A stretch of DNA of 64,000 nucleotides from Nocardioides sp. (GTDB lineage: Bacteria; Actinomycetota; Actinomycetes; Propionibacteriales; Nocardioidaceae), in assembly GCF_030149505.1 (NCBI RefSeq), contig NZ_JASBRN010000053.1:62001-126000 (forward strand), read 5' to 3'. The first letter of the stretch is position 1. Every line of letters begins with the position of its first letter. A program made the position numbers and the translations under genes. Positions 33,655 through 42,601 of the stretch are shown here, piece after piece. The notes below the pieces were generated by a model. The model made no database searches, had not been told where the DNA came from, and was given only the letters and a program-made list of their open reading frames with translations.

Positions 33655-35955
33655 ATGCCCGCGATCTCGCCGCCGCAGCACGTCGTCGACCAGGCACTGG
33701 CCTCGCAGTCGCGGCCGGTCCCCTACCCGCGGCCGGGCGCCGACGCCCCCAACGTCCTGATGGTGGTGCTCGACGACGTGGGCTTCGCCCAGCTCGGCTG
33801 CTTCGGCTCCGGGATCGCGACACCGCGCATCGACGAGGTGGCCGAGCAGGGCCTGCGCTACCAGCGCTTCCACGTGACCGCCGTCTGCTCCTCGACCCGG
33901 GCGGCGTTCCTGACCGGTCGCAACCACCACGCCGTCGGGATGGGCGTGACCGAGGAGGCCGCCATGGGCTTCCCCGGCTACACCGGGCGGATCCCGCGCA
34001 GCGCGGCGACGATGGCCCGGCTGCTGCGCGACAGCGGCTACAACACGATGGCCGTCGGCAAGTGGCACCTCACGCCACGCACCGAGACCTCCGCGGCAGG
34101 ACCGTTCGACCGCTGGCCGCTGGGCCAGGGCTTCGAGAAGTACTACGGCTTCCTCGGTGCCGAGACCAGCCAGTGGGCACCGGAGCTGGTGCGCGACAAC
34201 CACCACGTCGAGCCGCCGGCCACGCCCGAAGAGGGCTACCACCTCACCGAGGACCTGGTCGACGAGACGATCCGGATGATCCAGGACCAGCAGCAGGCCA
34301 CGACCCGCAAGCCGTTCTTCTGCTACCTCGCCACCGGCGCCGCGCACGCCCCCCACCAGGTCGACCCGGAGTGGGTCGAGCCCTACCGCGGCGCCTTCGA
34401 CCACGGCTGGGAGGCCTACCGCGAGGAGGTCTTCGCCCGCCAGGTCGCCGCCGGCGTGATCCCCGCCGACACCGTGCTGACCGACCGCCCGTCCTGGGTC
34501 CCGGAGTGGTCCTCCCTCACCGCCGACGAGCAGCGGCTCTACGCCCGCTACATGGAGGTCTTCGCCGGCTTCCTCACCCACACCGACCACCACCTCGGAC
34601 GCCTCTTCGACTTCCTCGAGGAGATCGGGATCGCCGACGACACGATCGTGATGGTGATGTCCGACAACGGCGCCAGCGCCGAGGGCGGACCCAGCGGCAC
34701 GCCCAACGAGGCCGCCGGCTGGCTCGGCCTGCAGCCCGACGCCGCGACCGCGATGGACCGGATCGAGGACCTCGGCGGGCCCAACGCCTCCAACCACTAC
34801 CCCTGGGGCTGGGCGTGGGCCGGCAACACCCCGCTGCGGCTGTGGAAGCGCTACTCCTGGCTCGGCGGGGTGCGCGCACCGTTCGTGCTGCGCTGGCCCA
34901 GCCGGGTCCCCGACCCCGGCGCCGTGCGGGGTCAGTTCACCCACGCCGTGGACCTCTTCCCCACCCTGCTGGAGGCCGCCGGCGTCGACCTGCCCGAGGC
35001 CGTCGACGGCGTGACCCAGCAGCCGGTGGACGGTGCGTCCTTCCTGGCCAGCCTGACCGACGCCGGGGCCGCCGAGCACCGGCCGATGCAGTACTTCGAG
35101 ATGATGGGCTCGCGTAGCCTCTACCTCGACGGCTGGAAGGCCGTGACCGACCACGTCGCGAACCAGTTCGGCGAGCGCGACCACGTGACCGGCAGCTTCG
35201 ACCACGCCACCGACCGCTGGTCCCTCTACGACCTGCGCTCGGACTTCTCCGAGAGCACCGACCTCGCCGACGCCCACCCCGACCTCGTACGCCGGATGGA
35301 GGGCCTGTGGTGGGCCGAGGCCGGCCGCAACCAGGTGCTGCCGCTCTTCGAGTTCCCCGGGTCGATGTTCCACCTGCACCCCGGCGAGTTCCCACCCCCG
35401 CAGGAGGCGACCTACCGTCCCGGCGGCGCCCCCGTGGTGGAGCCGATGCTGCCCGCCACCGGCGGCGGCTTCTCCCTGCGCGCCCACGTGGAGGTCCCCG
35501 ACGAGCACGCCTCGGGCATCCTGGCCGCCATCGGCGACCACCAGGGCGGCTGGGGCGTCTACCTCCTCGACGGTCGTCCGACGGCCTGCTTCGCGCTGCT
35601 CGACGCCACCGACCGGGTGCAGGCCTCTGAGCCCGTTCCCGCCGGTGCCCACGTCGTCGGGCTCGACCTGCGTCCGGCCGGCGCGGACGGGCCGCAGCGC
35701 CTCGAGCTGTCCGTCGACGACCGCGTGGTGGCCTCCGGCGAGGTGCGCGGGACGTCCTTCCTGCCGCAGCTGTCCTCGGCCGCCGTGGGACTGACCGTCG
35801 GCCGCGACCGCGGGCTCCCGCTGTGCGGGGACTACCGCCCGCCCTTCGCCTTCACCGGCCGGCTGGAGAAGGTCGTCCTGCGCAGTGGCGCCGGTGCCAC
35901 CTTCAGCGTCCCGGACACCGAGGACCGCGTGCGCGCGGCCGTCGCCGGCGACTGA
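33655..35955 (+). CDS. arylsulfatase-family sulfatase
   Basis: A 766-residue type I sulfatase. The modification motif CSSTRAAFLTGR (about residue 79) has the Cys converted to formylglycine. Metal ligands appear in VLMVVLDDVGFAQLG and in the MSDNGAS segment; KWHL and HAPHQ complete the active site. The last 180 residues add a beta-sandwich-like domain. No signal peptide, so cytosolic. It hydrolyses a sulfate ester. Divergent from a Liv-type importer and under a shared KstR-type site, so a sulfated hydrophobic compound such as a steroid sulfate is an attractive but unproven substrate. No clear SD before the ATG. Confidence 0.88.
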   Translation: MPAISPPQHVVDQALASQSRPVPYPRPGADAPNVLMVVLDDVGFAQLGCFGSGIATPRIDEVAEQGLRYQRFHVTAVCSSTRAAFLTGRNHHAVGMGVTEEAAMGFPGYTGRIPRSAATMARLLRDSGYNTMAVGKWHLTPRTETSAAGPFDRWPLGQGFEKYYGFLGAETSQWAPELVRDNHHVEPPATPEEGYHLTEDLVDETIRMIQDQQQATTRKPFFCYLATGAAHAPHQVDPEWVEPYRGAFDHGWEAYREEVFARQVAAGVIPADTVLTDRPSWVPEWSSLTADEQRLYARYMEVFAGFLTHTDHHLGRLFDFLEEIGIADDTIVMVMSDNGASAEGGPSGTPNEAAGWLGLQPDAATAMDRIEDLGGPNASNHYPWGWAWAGNTPLRLWKRYSWLGGVRAPFVLRWPSRVPDPGAVRGQFTHAVDLFPTLLEAAGVDLPEAVDGVTQQPVDGASFLASLTDAGAAEHRPMQYFEMMGSRSLYLDGWKAVTDHVANQFGERDHVTGSFDHATDRWSLYDLRSDFSESTDLADAHPDLVRRMEGLWWAEAGRNQVLPLFEFPGSMFHLHPGEFPPPQEATYRPGGAPVVEPMLPATGGGFSLRAHVEVPDEHASGILAAIGDHQGGWGVYLLDGRPTACFALLDATDRVQASEPVPAGAHVVGLDLRPAGADGPQRLELSVDDRVVASGEVRGTSFLPQLSSAAVGLTVGRDRGLPLCGDYRPPFAFTGRLEKVVLRSGAGATFSVPDTEDRVRAAVAGD

Positions 35956-35956
35956 G

Positions 35957-36610
35957 GTGCCGAGCCAGCAGACCGGCGGCGACCCCGCCGAGGACCCCGC
36001 CGAGGACCCCGTCCCGGGCGCGGACGACCCGCTCGCGCTCGGGCGCCGCGAGCAGCACAAGCGCAGCACCCGCCGCGCCCTCGAGGACGCCGCGCTGACC
36101 CTCTTCGCCCGTGACGGCTTCGACGCGACCACGGTCGAGGCGATCGCCGAGCGGGCGGAGGTCTCGCCCCGCACCTTCTTCCGCTACTTCGCCACCAAGG
36201 ACGAGGTGCTGGACATGGGCTGGGCCGCACGGCGCGAGCGGATCCTGGCGCTGCTGCTCCTCGCACCCGACGGGCTCGACGACCTGGCCGCCGCCGTGTG
36301 GGTGCTGGAGAGGATGGCGATCGAGCTCGAGCCCGAGCGGGACCGGGTCCGGCTGCGCGCGGTCGCGGCCGCCACCTCACCCGCCCTGCGCGGTCGCTCG
36401 GCGGAGGCGCTCACCGCGTGGGAGGCGGCGGTCGGCCTCGGACTGGCCCGCCGACGCGGGCTGGAACGCCCCGACGAGGCCGCCTCGGTCGCCGCCGCGG
36501 TCTCGCTCGGGTTGTGGGGCTGGGCGGCCCGGCACTGGATCCACCCGCGCTCCGGCGTACCGCTGCGGGAGCTCGTGCGCACGGCGGCCTCGCACCTGCC
36601 CGGCCGCTGA
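35957..36610 (+). CDS. TetR family regulator cotranscribed with the sulfatase
   Basis: A 217-residue TetR protein starting at a GTG one base after the sulfatase stop. An acidic, Pro-rich leader (EDPAEDPVPG) precedes the helix-turn-helix: RRALEDAALTLFARDGFDATTVEAIAERAEVSPRTFFRYFATKDEV. This resembles the MftR/AcrR-like subgroup. The ligand domain is all-alpha and Arg-rich. It is the only regulator gene in the transporter/sulfatase cluster and could bind the palindrome at 33567, though KstR proper may be encoded elsewhere. Confidence 0.85.
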   Translation: MPSQQTGGDPAEDPAEDPVPGADDPLALGRREQHKRSTRRALEDAALTLFARDGFDATTVEAIAERAEVSPRTFFRYFATKDEVLDMGWAARRERILALLLLAPDGLDDLAAAVWVLERMAIELEPERDRVRLRAVAAATSPALRGRSAEALTAWEAAVGLGLARRRGLERPDEAASVAAAVSLGLWGWAARHWIHPRSGVPLRELVRTAASHLPGR

Positions 36611-36658
36611 CGCCCTGGACGGCCCCGTGTCCCGACGGCTCAGCCTCCCGATCTGGGC

Positions 36659-38122
36659 TCAGCGCACGACGGTGGTGCCGTTGCAGGTGTAGTCGCGACT
36701 GCCGAGCGGCACGAACTTCCCGCCCCTGACCTGCAGGAAGCGGAAGCACTCGCCGGTGCGCTTGGGCCCGACGTTCTGCGGCGCGTGCAGGCCGTTGGCG
36801 GTCCAGTCGTCGGTGCCACGGATGGCCTCGAGCAGGGTCTCGCGCGAGAGCTTGCCGCCCAGGCCCGCCGCGAGCTCGACGAAGAGCCGCGCCGCGGACC
36901 ACGAGAAGACCCCGAAGAAGTCCGGCGTCGCCCCGGGCTTGGTCGTCTGCAGCCAGTCGAGGTAGAGCTTGGTCTCGGGGCTGCGGTCGGCCTCCTCGAA
37001 GGGCACGAAGTTCGTGCAGATCGTGATGCCCTCCACGTCCTCGCCGCCCTGCTCGATCAGCGCCGGCTCGTAGGCCGTGGGGTCGATCATGAAGACGTCG
37101 GGCTCGTAGCCCTGCTGGGTCATCGCCTGGGCCAGGCGCACGAACTGCGGGACCGCGGCGGTCATCTGGACGTACCCCACGCCCTCGTCCTTGAGCTCCT
37201 GCACGAACGGCGCGTAGTTGAACTCCGAGGTCTCGATGCCCCGGACGACGGTGAACCGCATCCCTCGCTGGGTCATCGCGCGCGGCTGCAGCTGGCCGTT
37301 CTCGGCAGCGGCACCGGCGTTGATGTAGAGGCTCGCGGCGTTCTGGGAGGCGTCGCGGAAGTTCTCCAGCACGTAGTCGGCGACCGCGTTGTTGACCTCG
37401 CCCGCGATCGTCGACTGGGCACCGAAGCAGGTGGAGCACTCCTGGCGGTCGCCGGTCACCCCGGCGGAGCGGATGTCGGGCAGGCCGCAGGCCTCGGTCG
37501 TGGCCGCGCCACCGGAGTCGAAGGCCGACATGGAGCCGACCATGGCGAAGACGTTCTCGCAGGCGTCGACGTGGTTGCGCTGGTCGGCGCTGGCGTCGGT
37601 GCGGGAGTCGTAGTTCTTCAGGACCAGGGTGCGCCCGCAGATGCCGTCGGGGTTGACCCGGTTGAAGTAGGCGACGAAGGCCTTCGTGGCGTCCTGGGCG
37701 GACTCGAAGAGCCCCGGCACCGGGCCGGAGATGTCGGAGGAGTTGCCGATGGTGATGGTGTCGTCGGTGATGCCGGGGCCGTTCTGGAAGCCCTCGCACG
37801 ACCCGGTCTTGATGGGTGGCCCCTCGCCCGGGCCGGCGCCGCCGCCGGTGGTGCCGCCCGTGGTGCCGCCACCGGTCGTGCCGCCGCCCCCGGTGGCTCC
37901 CGTCCCGGTGCCGCCCGTGGTGCCGCCGTCGGAGCCGGTGGTGCCTCCGGTGGTCCCACCGTCGGCGGACACCGGCTGGCCGTCGGCCCCGACCACGACC
38001 CCGCCCGGGGCCGTGCCTCCCGCCGCGACCACGTCTGCGGGCGCGAGCTGGGAGCCGCAGGCGCTGAGGACCATCACGAAGGCGACGGACACCGTCGCCA
38101 GCCTGGTGCGGGAGCGGGACAC
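36659..38122 (-). CDS. lipoprotein substrate-binding protein 2 (paralogue of SBP1)
   Basis: A 487-residue receptor of the same family as SBP1, with the same layout: GTG start after AGGAGG, lipobox (MVLSACGS), Gly/Thr-rich linker, then CEGFQNGPGITDDTITIG. Pocket segments differ (e.g. FVVRGIETSEFNYAPFVQ against FVYQQSVDTTEFNYAPYVQ), so specificity may have shifted. No permease or ATPase genes accompany it, so it probably feeds the transporter at 28-33 kb. It is separated from the sulfatase/TetR operon by a 48-base convergent gap and has its own KstR-type site about 75 bases upstream. Confidence 0.87.
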   Translation of the reverse strand: MSRSRTRLATVSVAFVMVLSACGSQLAPADVVAAGGTAPGGVVVGADGQPVSADGGTTGGTTGSDGGTTGGTGTGATGGGGTTGGGTTGGTTGGGAGPGEGPPIKTGSCEGFQNGPGITDDTITIGNSSDISGPVPGLFESAQDATKAFVAYFNRVNPDGICGRTLVLKNYDSRTDASADQRNHVDACENVFAMVGSMSAFDSGGAATTEACGLPDIRSAGVTGDRQECSTCFGAQSTIAGEVNNAVADYVLENFRDASQNAASLYINAGAAAENGQLQPRAMTQRGMRFTVVRGIETSEFNYAPFVQELKDEGVGYVQMTAAVPQFVRLAQAMTQQGYEPDVFMIDPTAYEPALIEQGGEDVEGITICTNFVPFEEADRSPETKLYLDWLQTTKPGATPDFFGVFSWSAARLFVELAAGLGGKLSRETLLEAIRGTDDWTANGLHAPQNVGPKRTGECFRFLQVRGGKFVPLGSRDYTCNGTTVVR

Positions 38123-38194
38123 CGGACCTCCTCGTGGTCGCCTGTTGCGTCTGGGGGCTCAACGAGCCCCACCCCCGGAAGTGACGCGGATCAC

Positions 38195-38208
38195 GAGAAC
38201 GTGTTCTA
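38195..38208. promoter_or_regulatory. KstR-type palindrome upstream of SBP2
   Basis: GAGAACGTGTTCTA (minus strand TAGAACACGTTCTC): 13 of 14 positions of the palindrome, only the outer T lost. It overlaps the TAG stop of the phosphoesterase gene and lies 73-86 bases upstream of the SBP2 start. Confidence 0.55.
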
Positions 38209-39960
38209 CCTGCCGTCGCGCCGATCCTGCTCCCGGGGGCGGCCGGTGGCGTCGTCGGCGTCCGGGCCCTGCTCGCGCGGGCCGGTGCCCGGACCGCTCG
38301 CCGGCCCCGGGTCCGGCGTCCCCGAGGGCGAGGGCACGAGGACCGAGCCCTGCTGCTCCTCGCCGGGCCCGCCGTCCTCCTCGGCGCCGGTGACGGTGTC
38401 GGGCCGGACCAGGACGGTGTACTCCCCGACCTCCCAGCGGCCGTTGGTCTGCAGGAAGACGCCCTGCAGACCGACCGGCCTACCCTCGCGGTAGGTCACC
38501 AGGGTCATCTGGGCCTCGCGGCGCGGCTTGGAGCCGAGCGCGATGGCGTACGCCGCCCCACCCGTCGTGCCGTTGGTGTAGCGGTAGCCCACCTGGCCCT
38601 CGGGACCGACCACCGGGTCGGGGCCCACCTCGACGTGCAGGTGCCCGCCCACCGCCAGGTCGGCGCAGCCGCGCGCGAGGGCCTCGGAGGCCAGGTTGAC
38701 GTCGTGGACGAGCAGGGTGCCGATCGGGCCGTCCTCGGCGGCCGTGTCGCAGGCCACGTCGGCCAGCCGGCTGCCGACCTCCTCGAAGGAGAGCCCGGTC
38801 TCGTCGCGCCAGCTGCCGAGGCCGGAGGACCGCGGGTCGGCGACGCCCAGCAGGGTGCTGCCGCCGGGGCCCTCGACGACCTCGCCGTCGAGCATCGTCC
38901 ACCCGTGGTCGGCGAGGTAGTCGGCCACGAAGTCGCCGCTGTCGTGGTTGCCCGCCACGCCGAAGCGGTCGTAGCCGTCGAAGGCGGCGCTGACCGAGTC
39001 CAGCGAGAAGGCCTCCCAGGTCGCTCCGGTCGAGGTGTCGTCGCCGGCGTTGAGCACGACCGTTGCGCCGGCCCGGTCGCCCACCGCGCGCGCCACGGCG
39101 TCCATCCCGATGTTGTCGTGGCGGTCGGAGACGAGGATGGCGACGGTCTCGTCCTCGGCCGGCTCGCGCAGGTCCAGCTCGAGCGCGTCCTCGGCGGCCT
39201 GGGCGTAGAACCCGCGCGACTTCTCGTAGGTGTCGACCGCGCTCTCGATCAGCCGTCGGGTCTGGCTGGTGGTGACGTCGCCGCGCACCTCCACCCCGTC
39301 CAGCTCCTCCGGCAGCGGCACCTGCGGACCCAGGAACTCCGCCAGCGGGATCCACGGCCGCGCGTCCTCGACCCGCTCGTCCGCCGGGGTCCACGGCTGC
39401 CACCAGGCCAGCCCCACCGCAGTGACGGCCGCGACGGCGACGGCCCCGCGCCGGCTCGGCACCGAGCGCAGCAGCTCGCGTCGGCGCGCCGGGCCGACCA
39501 GCACCCAGAACAGCACGGGTACGGCGCCCACGGCCGCCCCGCGCAGCGCGGCCTGCCACGCCATGTCGACCACGGCCTCGCGCACGCGGGCCCGGGCACC
39601 CTCGGGGCTGGAGGCGATCACGGCGTACCGGTCCACGAGCTCCTCGGTGCTGGAGGCGTCGGTCTTGCCGAGTCGCACGTCGACACCGAGAGGAGCCCCG
39701 GAGTCGATGCGCAGGTCGGGCAGGACCGGCCCCGTGCGCACCACGACCTGGCGCGAGAGCGTCGGCTGGAGCACGGCGTCGTGGCTGGCGAGGGTGACCT
39801 CGCGCGAGGAGCCGAGGAAGAGGGTCAGCCCGGCCAGGACCGAGAGGCCCAGCCAGGCCGCAGCCAGGGCCAGGACGTGGAGGCCGGCGCCGGTGCGTCG
39901 TGGCAGACGCAGGACGCGCCGCGGGCCCGCGGGCCCGTCGGTCACGCCCTGCGACGGCAC
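38206..39960 (-). CDS. membrane-associated metallophosphoesterase
   Basis: A 584-residue calcineurin-like phosphoesterase. Two hydrophobic helices (VLALAAAWLGLSVLAGLTLFLG near residue 30 and AAVGAVPVLFWVLVG near 145) hold an extracytoplasmic loop. Metal-binding motifs follow: VSDRHDNIG (Asp/His), NAGDDT, GVAGNHDSGD, a later VHDVN and GGHLHVEVG. The C-terminal 60 residues are a Pro/Gly/Asp-rich tail. The first metal motif reads SDRH instead of SDLH. It lies four bases downstream of rlmB on the same strand and is probably cotranscribed. The substrate, a phosphodiester or phosphomonoester at the membrane, is unknown. Confidence 0.85.
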   Translation of the reverse strand: MPSQGVTDGPAGPRRVLRLPRRTGAGLHVLALAAAWLGLSVLAGLTLFLGSSREVTLASHDAVLQPTLSRQVVVRTGPVLPDLRIDSGAPLGVDVRLGKTDASSTEELVDRYAVIASSPEGARARVREAVVDMAWQAALRGAAVGAVPVLFWVLVGPARRRELLRSVPSRRGAVAVAAVTAVGLAWWQPWTPADERVEDARPWIPLAEFLGPQVPLPEELDGVEVRGDVTTSQTRRLIESAVDTYEKSRGFYAQAAEDALELDLREPAEDETVAILVSDRHDNIGMDAVARAVGDRAGATVVLNAGDDTSTGATWEAFSLDSVSAAFDGYDRFGVAGNHDSGDFVADYLADHGWTMLDGEVVEGPGGSTLLGVADPRSSGLGSWRDETGLSFEEVGSRLADVACDTAAEDGPIGTLLVHDVNLASEALARGCADLAVGGHLHVEVGPDPVVGPEGQVGYRYTNGTTGGAAYAIALGSKPRREAQMTLVTYREGRPVGLQGVFLQTNGRWEVGEYTVLVRPDTVTGAEEDGGPGEEQQGSVLVPSPSGTPDPGPASGPGTGPREQGPDADDATGRPREQDRRDGR

Positions 39961-39964
39961 GGGA

Positions 39965-40912
39965 TCAGTCCCGGGCCCTCGCGACGGCGTACAACGCGAC
40001 GCCGCAGGCGACCCCGGCGTTGAGCGACTCCACGGAGTTGGCCATGGGGATCGAGACGAGCAGGTCGCAGGTCTCGGCGACCAGGCGCGAGAGCCCGTCG
40101 CCCTCGGAGCCCACGACCAGCACCAGCGGCCCGTCGGCCAGGTCCATCGCCGGCAGCTCGACCTCGCCGTCGGCGGCGAGGCCGACGACCATGCAGCCGG
40201 CGTCCTGGTAGGCCTTCAGCTGGCGGGTCAGGTTGACGGTCTGGGCCACCGGGATGCGGGCGGCGGCACCGGCGCTGGTCTTCCACGCCGAGGCCGTCAT
40301 GCCGGCGGCGCGCCGCTCGGGGACGACGACGCCGTGGGCCCCGAAGGCGGCGGCGCTGCGCACGGCCGCGCCGAGGTTGCGGGGGTCGGTGACGGAGTCC
40401 AGCACCACGATGAGCGGCTGCTCGCCCATCTCCGCGGCCCGGTCGAGCAGGTCGTCGGGGTGGGCGTACTCGTAGGCCGGGATGCGCGCCGCGAGGCCCT
40501 GGTGCACCGCGCCGCCGGTGTGCCGGTCGAGCTCCTGCTTGCTCACCTCGAGCAGGCTGATGCCGCGGTCGGAGGCGAGCATGAAGGCCTCGCGCAGCCG
40601 GCCGTCCCGCTCGGCGCCCTCGGCCACGTAGAGCGCGTTGACCGGCACGCCCTCCCGCAGGGCATCGACGACCGGGTTGCGCCCCGCGATCCACTCGGCG
40701 TCGCTGCTGGTGCGGCGACGCGGGCGCGAGGCCTGCGCCTGCTTCTCGGCGCGCTTGGCCGCCTTGTGCGCCTGGTGGTAGGGCCGGTCCTTCGCCTTGG
40801 GCGTCGGGCCCTTGCCCTCCAGGCCGCGACGCACGCGGCCGCCGGAGCCGGCGGTGGGGTTGCCCTTGCCGCTCTTCTTGATCGCGCCCTTGCGCTGGGA
40901 GTTGCCTGCCAC
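39965..40912 (-). CDS. rlmB: 23S rRNA (guanosine-2'-O)-methyltransferase RlmB-like
   Basis: A 315-residue SpoU/TrmH-family RNA 2'-O-methyltransferase. A 70-residue basic N-terminal extension (KGNPTAGSGG, RPRRRTSS) is typical of actinobacterial members. Next is the RNA-binding domain (WIAGRNPVVDALREGVPVNALYV). The SPOUT knot is shown by LDSVTDPRNLGAAVRSAAAFG, LVLVVGSEGDGLSRL and IPMANSVESLNAGVACGVALY, motifs 1-3 with the catalytic Arg/Asn and the SAM-binding knot. The position after cysS matches mycobacterial synteny, where the equivalent gene is also next to cysS. Confidence 0.9.
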   Translation of the reverse strand: MAGNSQRKGAIKKSGKGNPTAGSGGRVRRGLEGKGPTPKAKDRPYHQAHKAAKRAEKQAQASRPRRRTSSDAEWIAGRNPVVDALREGVPVNALYVAEGAERDGRLREAFMLASDRGISLLEVSKQELDRHTGGAVHQGLAARIPAYEYAHPDDLLDRAAEMGEQPLIVVLDSVTDPRNLGAAVRSAAAFGAHGVVVPERRAAGMTASAWKTSAGAAARIPVAQTVNLTRQLKAYQDAGCMVVGLAADGEVELPAMDLADGPLVLVVGSEGDGLSRLVAETCDLLVSIPMANSVESLNAGVACGVALYAVARARD

Positions 40913-40928
40913 GTCAGTGTCCTTCTTC

Positions 40929-41004
40929 GGTTGTCGAGCAGTGAGCGCCGGCGAGCGGCTCCACCGCTGGTCGAGCAGCGAGCGAAGCGAGCGTCGTCGA
41001 GACC
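40929..41004. repeat. intergenic REP-like repeat (GGTCGAGCAG...CGTCGTCGAGACC)
   Basis: The 36-bp unit at 40969-41004 (GGTCGAGCAGCGAGCG to CGTCGTCGAGACC) is closely related to units at 56072-56110 and, inverted, 56179-56220. A weaker copy begins at 40929. It fills the cysS-rlmB gap. Confidence 0.6.
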
Positions 41005-41011
41005 CCGGCCA

Positions 41012-42418
41012 TCAGGCGAGGCTCCACTTCTGTCCGTCGGGGGTGTCGGTGATCTCCACGCCGGCCTCCTTGAGCCGGTCGCGGATCGCGTCGGCGGTCG
41101 CGAAGTCCTTCTCCGCGCGCGCCTCGGCGCGCTGCTGGAGCAGCCCGGAGACGAGGGCCTCGACGACGGCCGCCATCCGGTCATCGCCCTTCTCCTCGCC
41201 CCACGCCGGGTCGGCCGGGTGGAGGCCGAGGACGTCGAGCATGGCCAGGACCGAGGCCAGGTTGCCGCGCAGGGCTGGGCCGTCCCCGCCCGCGAGCAGC
41301 TTGTTGCCCTCGCGGACGACCTCGTGGATCGCGGCGACCGCGGCCGGCGTACCGAGGTCGTCGTCCATGGCCTGCACGAAGTCCGCGCAGGCGATCCCGG
41401 GCTCGGGGAGCCCGCCCACCGCGTCGGCGGCACGCTCGACGAAGGCCTCGATGCGGCGGAAGGCGACCGCCGCCTCGCCGAGGGCCTCGAAGGAGAACTC
41501 GACGGTGGAGCGGTAGTGCGCTGCGACCATGTAGTAGCGCAGCTCGATACCGCGGAACCGCTCGAGCACCGCGGGGATGAGCAGGCTGTTGCCCAGGCTC
41601 TTGGACATCTTCTCGCCGGCGGTGGTGATCCAGGCGTTGTGCATCCAGTACGCCGCGAAGCCGTGCCCCGCCGCACGCGACTGGGCCAGCTCGTTCTCGT
41701 GGTGGGGGAAGCGCAGGTCGACGCCGCCGCCGTGGATGTCGAAGGCCTGCCCGAGGTACTTGCCCGCCATCGCCGAGCACTCGATGTGCCATCCGGGCCG
41801 GCCGGGACCCCACGGGCTGGGCCACGAGGCGGTCTCGGGCTCGGTGGACTTGCGCCCCTTCCACAGGGCGAAGTCGCGCGGGTCGCGCTTGCCGCGCGGG
41901 TCGGCGTCCTCGGCGGCCTCCATGTCCTCGATCCGCTGGTGGGTCAGCGCGCCGTACCCCGGCCAGCTGCGCACGTCGAAGAACACGTCGCCGGTGCCGT
42001 CCTCGGCGGCGTACGCGTGCCCCTTGGCGATGAGCTGCTCGATCAGCGCGACCATCTCGGGGACGTGGCCGGTGGCGGCTGGCTCGTAGGTCGGCGGCAG
42101 CACGTTGAGCGCGGCGTAGGCCCGGTCGAGCTCGCGCTTCATGTCGTAGGCGAGGTTGTACCAGGGGCGGCCCTGCACCTCGGCCTTGGTGAGGATCTTG
42201 TCGTCGATGTCGGTGACGTTGCGGATGAAGTCGACCGCGAACCCGCGGTGGGTCAGCCACCGGCGCAGGACGTCGAAGTTCACCGCGCTGCGCACGTGCC
42301 CCACGTGCGGCTCCGACTGCACCGTGAGCCCGCAGACGTAGACACCGACCCGTCCCTCCTCGAGGGGCACGAAGTCACGGACCTCGCGGGTCGCGGTGTC
42401 GTACAGCCTGATGCTCAC
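41012..42418 (-). CDS. cysS: cysteinyl-tRNA synthetase
   Basis: A 468-residue class I aminoacyl-tRNA synthetase charging tRNA-Cys. The HIGH-type motif is [13 protein letters not shown]; zinc ligands are the Cys in VYVCGLTVQ, the Cys in WHIECSAMA and histidines in LRFPHHENE. The KMSKS loop is [12 protein letters not shown]. The C-terminal DALR-type domain ends [12 protein letters not shown]. The GTG at 42418 is chosen because homologues begin with the [11 protein letters not shown] strand. Beside rlmB and near ispF/ispD as in mycobacteria. The other mycothiol-pathway ligase mshC, a cysS paralogue, can be excluded because the anticodon-binding domain is present. Confidence 0.95.
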   Translation of the reverse strand: MSIRLYDTATREVRDFVPLEEGRVGVYVCGLTVQSEPHVGHVRSAVNFDVLRRWLTHRGFAVDFIRNVTDIDDKILTKAEVQGRPWYNLAYDMKRELDRAYAALNVLPPTYEPAATGHVPEMVALIEQLIAKGHAYAAEDGTGDVFFDVRSWPGYGALTHQRIEDMEAAEDADPRGKRDPRDFALWKGRKSTEPETASWPSPWGPGRPGWHIECSAMAGKYLGQAFDIHGGGVDLRFPHHENELAQSRAAGHGFAAYWMHNAWITTAGEKMSKSLGNSLLIPAVLERFRGIELRYYMVAAHYRSTVEFSFEALGEAAVAFRRIEAFVERAADAVGGLPEPGIACADFVQAMDDDLGTPAAVAAIHEVVREGNKLLAGGDGPALRGNLASVLAMLDVLGLHPADPAWGEEKGDDRMAAVVEALVSGLLQQRAEARAEKDFATADAIRDRLKEAGVEITDTPDGQKWSLA

Positions 42419-42462
42419 CCGCCTCAGTCTAGGAGCGCGCCACCCCCACCCCCGATTCCCCG

Positions 42463-42550
42463 CTGAGTCGGCCCTCGTCCAACGGTGACTCGGCACCGGT
42501 TCGACGGTGACTCGGCACTGGTTCGAGCGTGAGTCGGCGCTGGTTCGAGC
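42463..42550. repeat. four tandem 22-bp repeats upstream of the C39-like gene
   Basis: Units at 42463-42484 (degenerate), 42485-42506, 42507-42528 and 42529-42550. Consensus GTGAcTCGGCaCTGGTTCGA plus two bases. The 22-bp spacing is about two helical turns, so proteins bound to each would lie on one face. They end 51 bases before the GTG of the secreted protease. Confidence 0.65.
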
Positions 42551-42601
42551 GCATCGTTCATCCTGTGACGCATGTGACAGGAGTGACGTACCCTCGATCG
42601 G

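Noticed and set aside
41012-42418. MshC (mycothiol ligase) instead of CysS
   Set aside because: Length and the C-terminal tRNA-binding domain fit CysS; MshC lacks that region.
42463-42550. CRISPR array
   Set aside because: The repeats are directly adjacent with no spacers and no cas genes are present.
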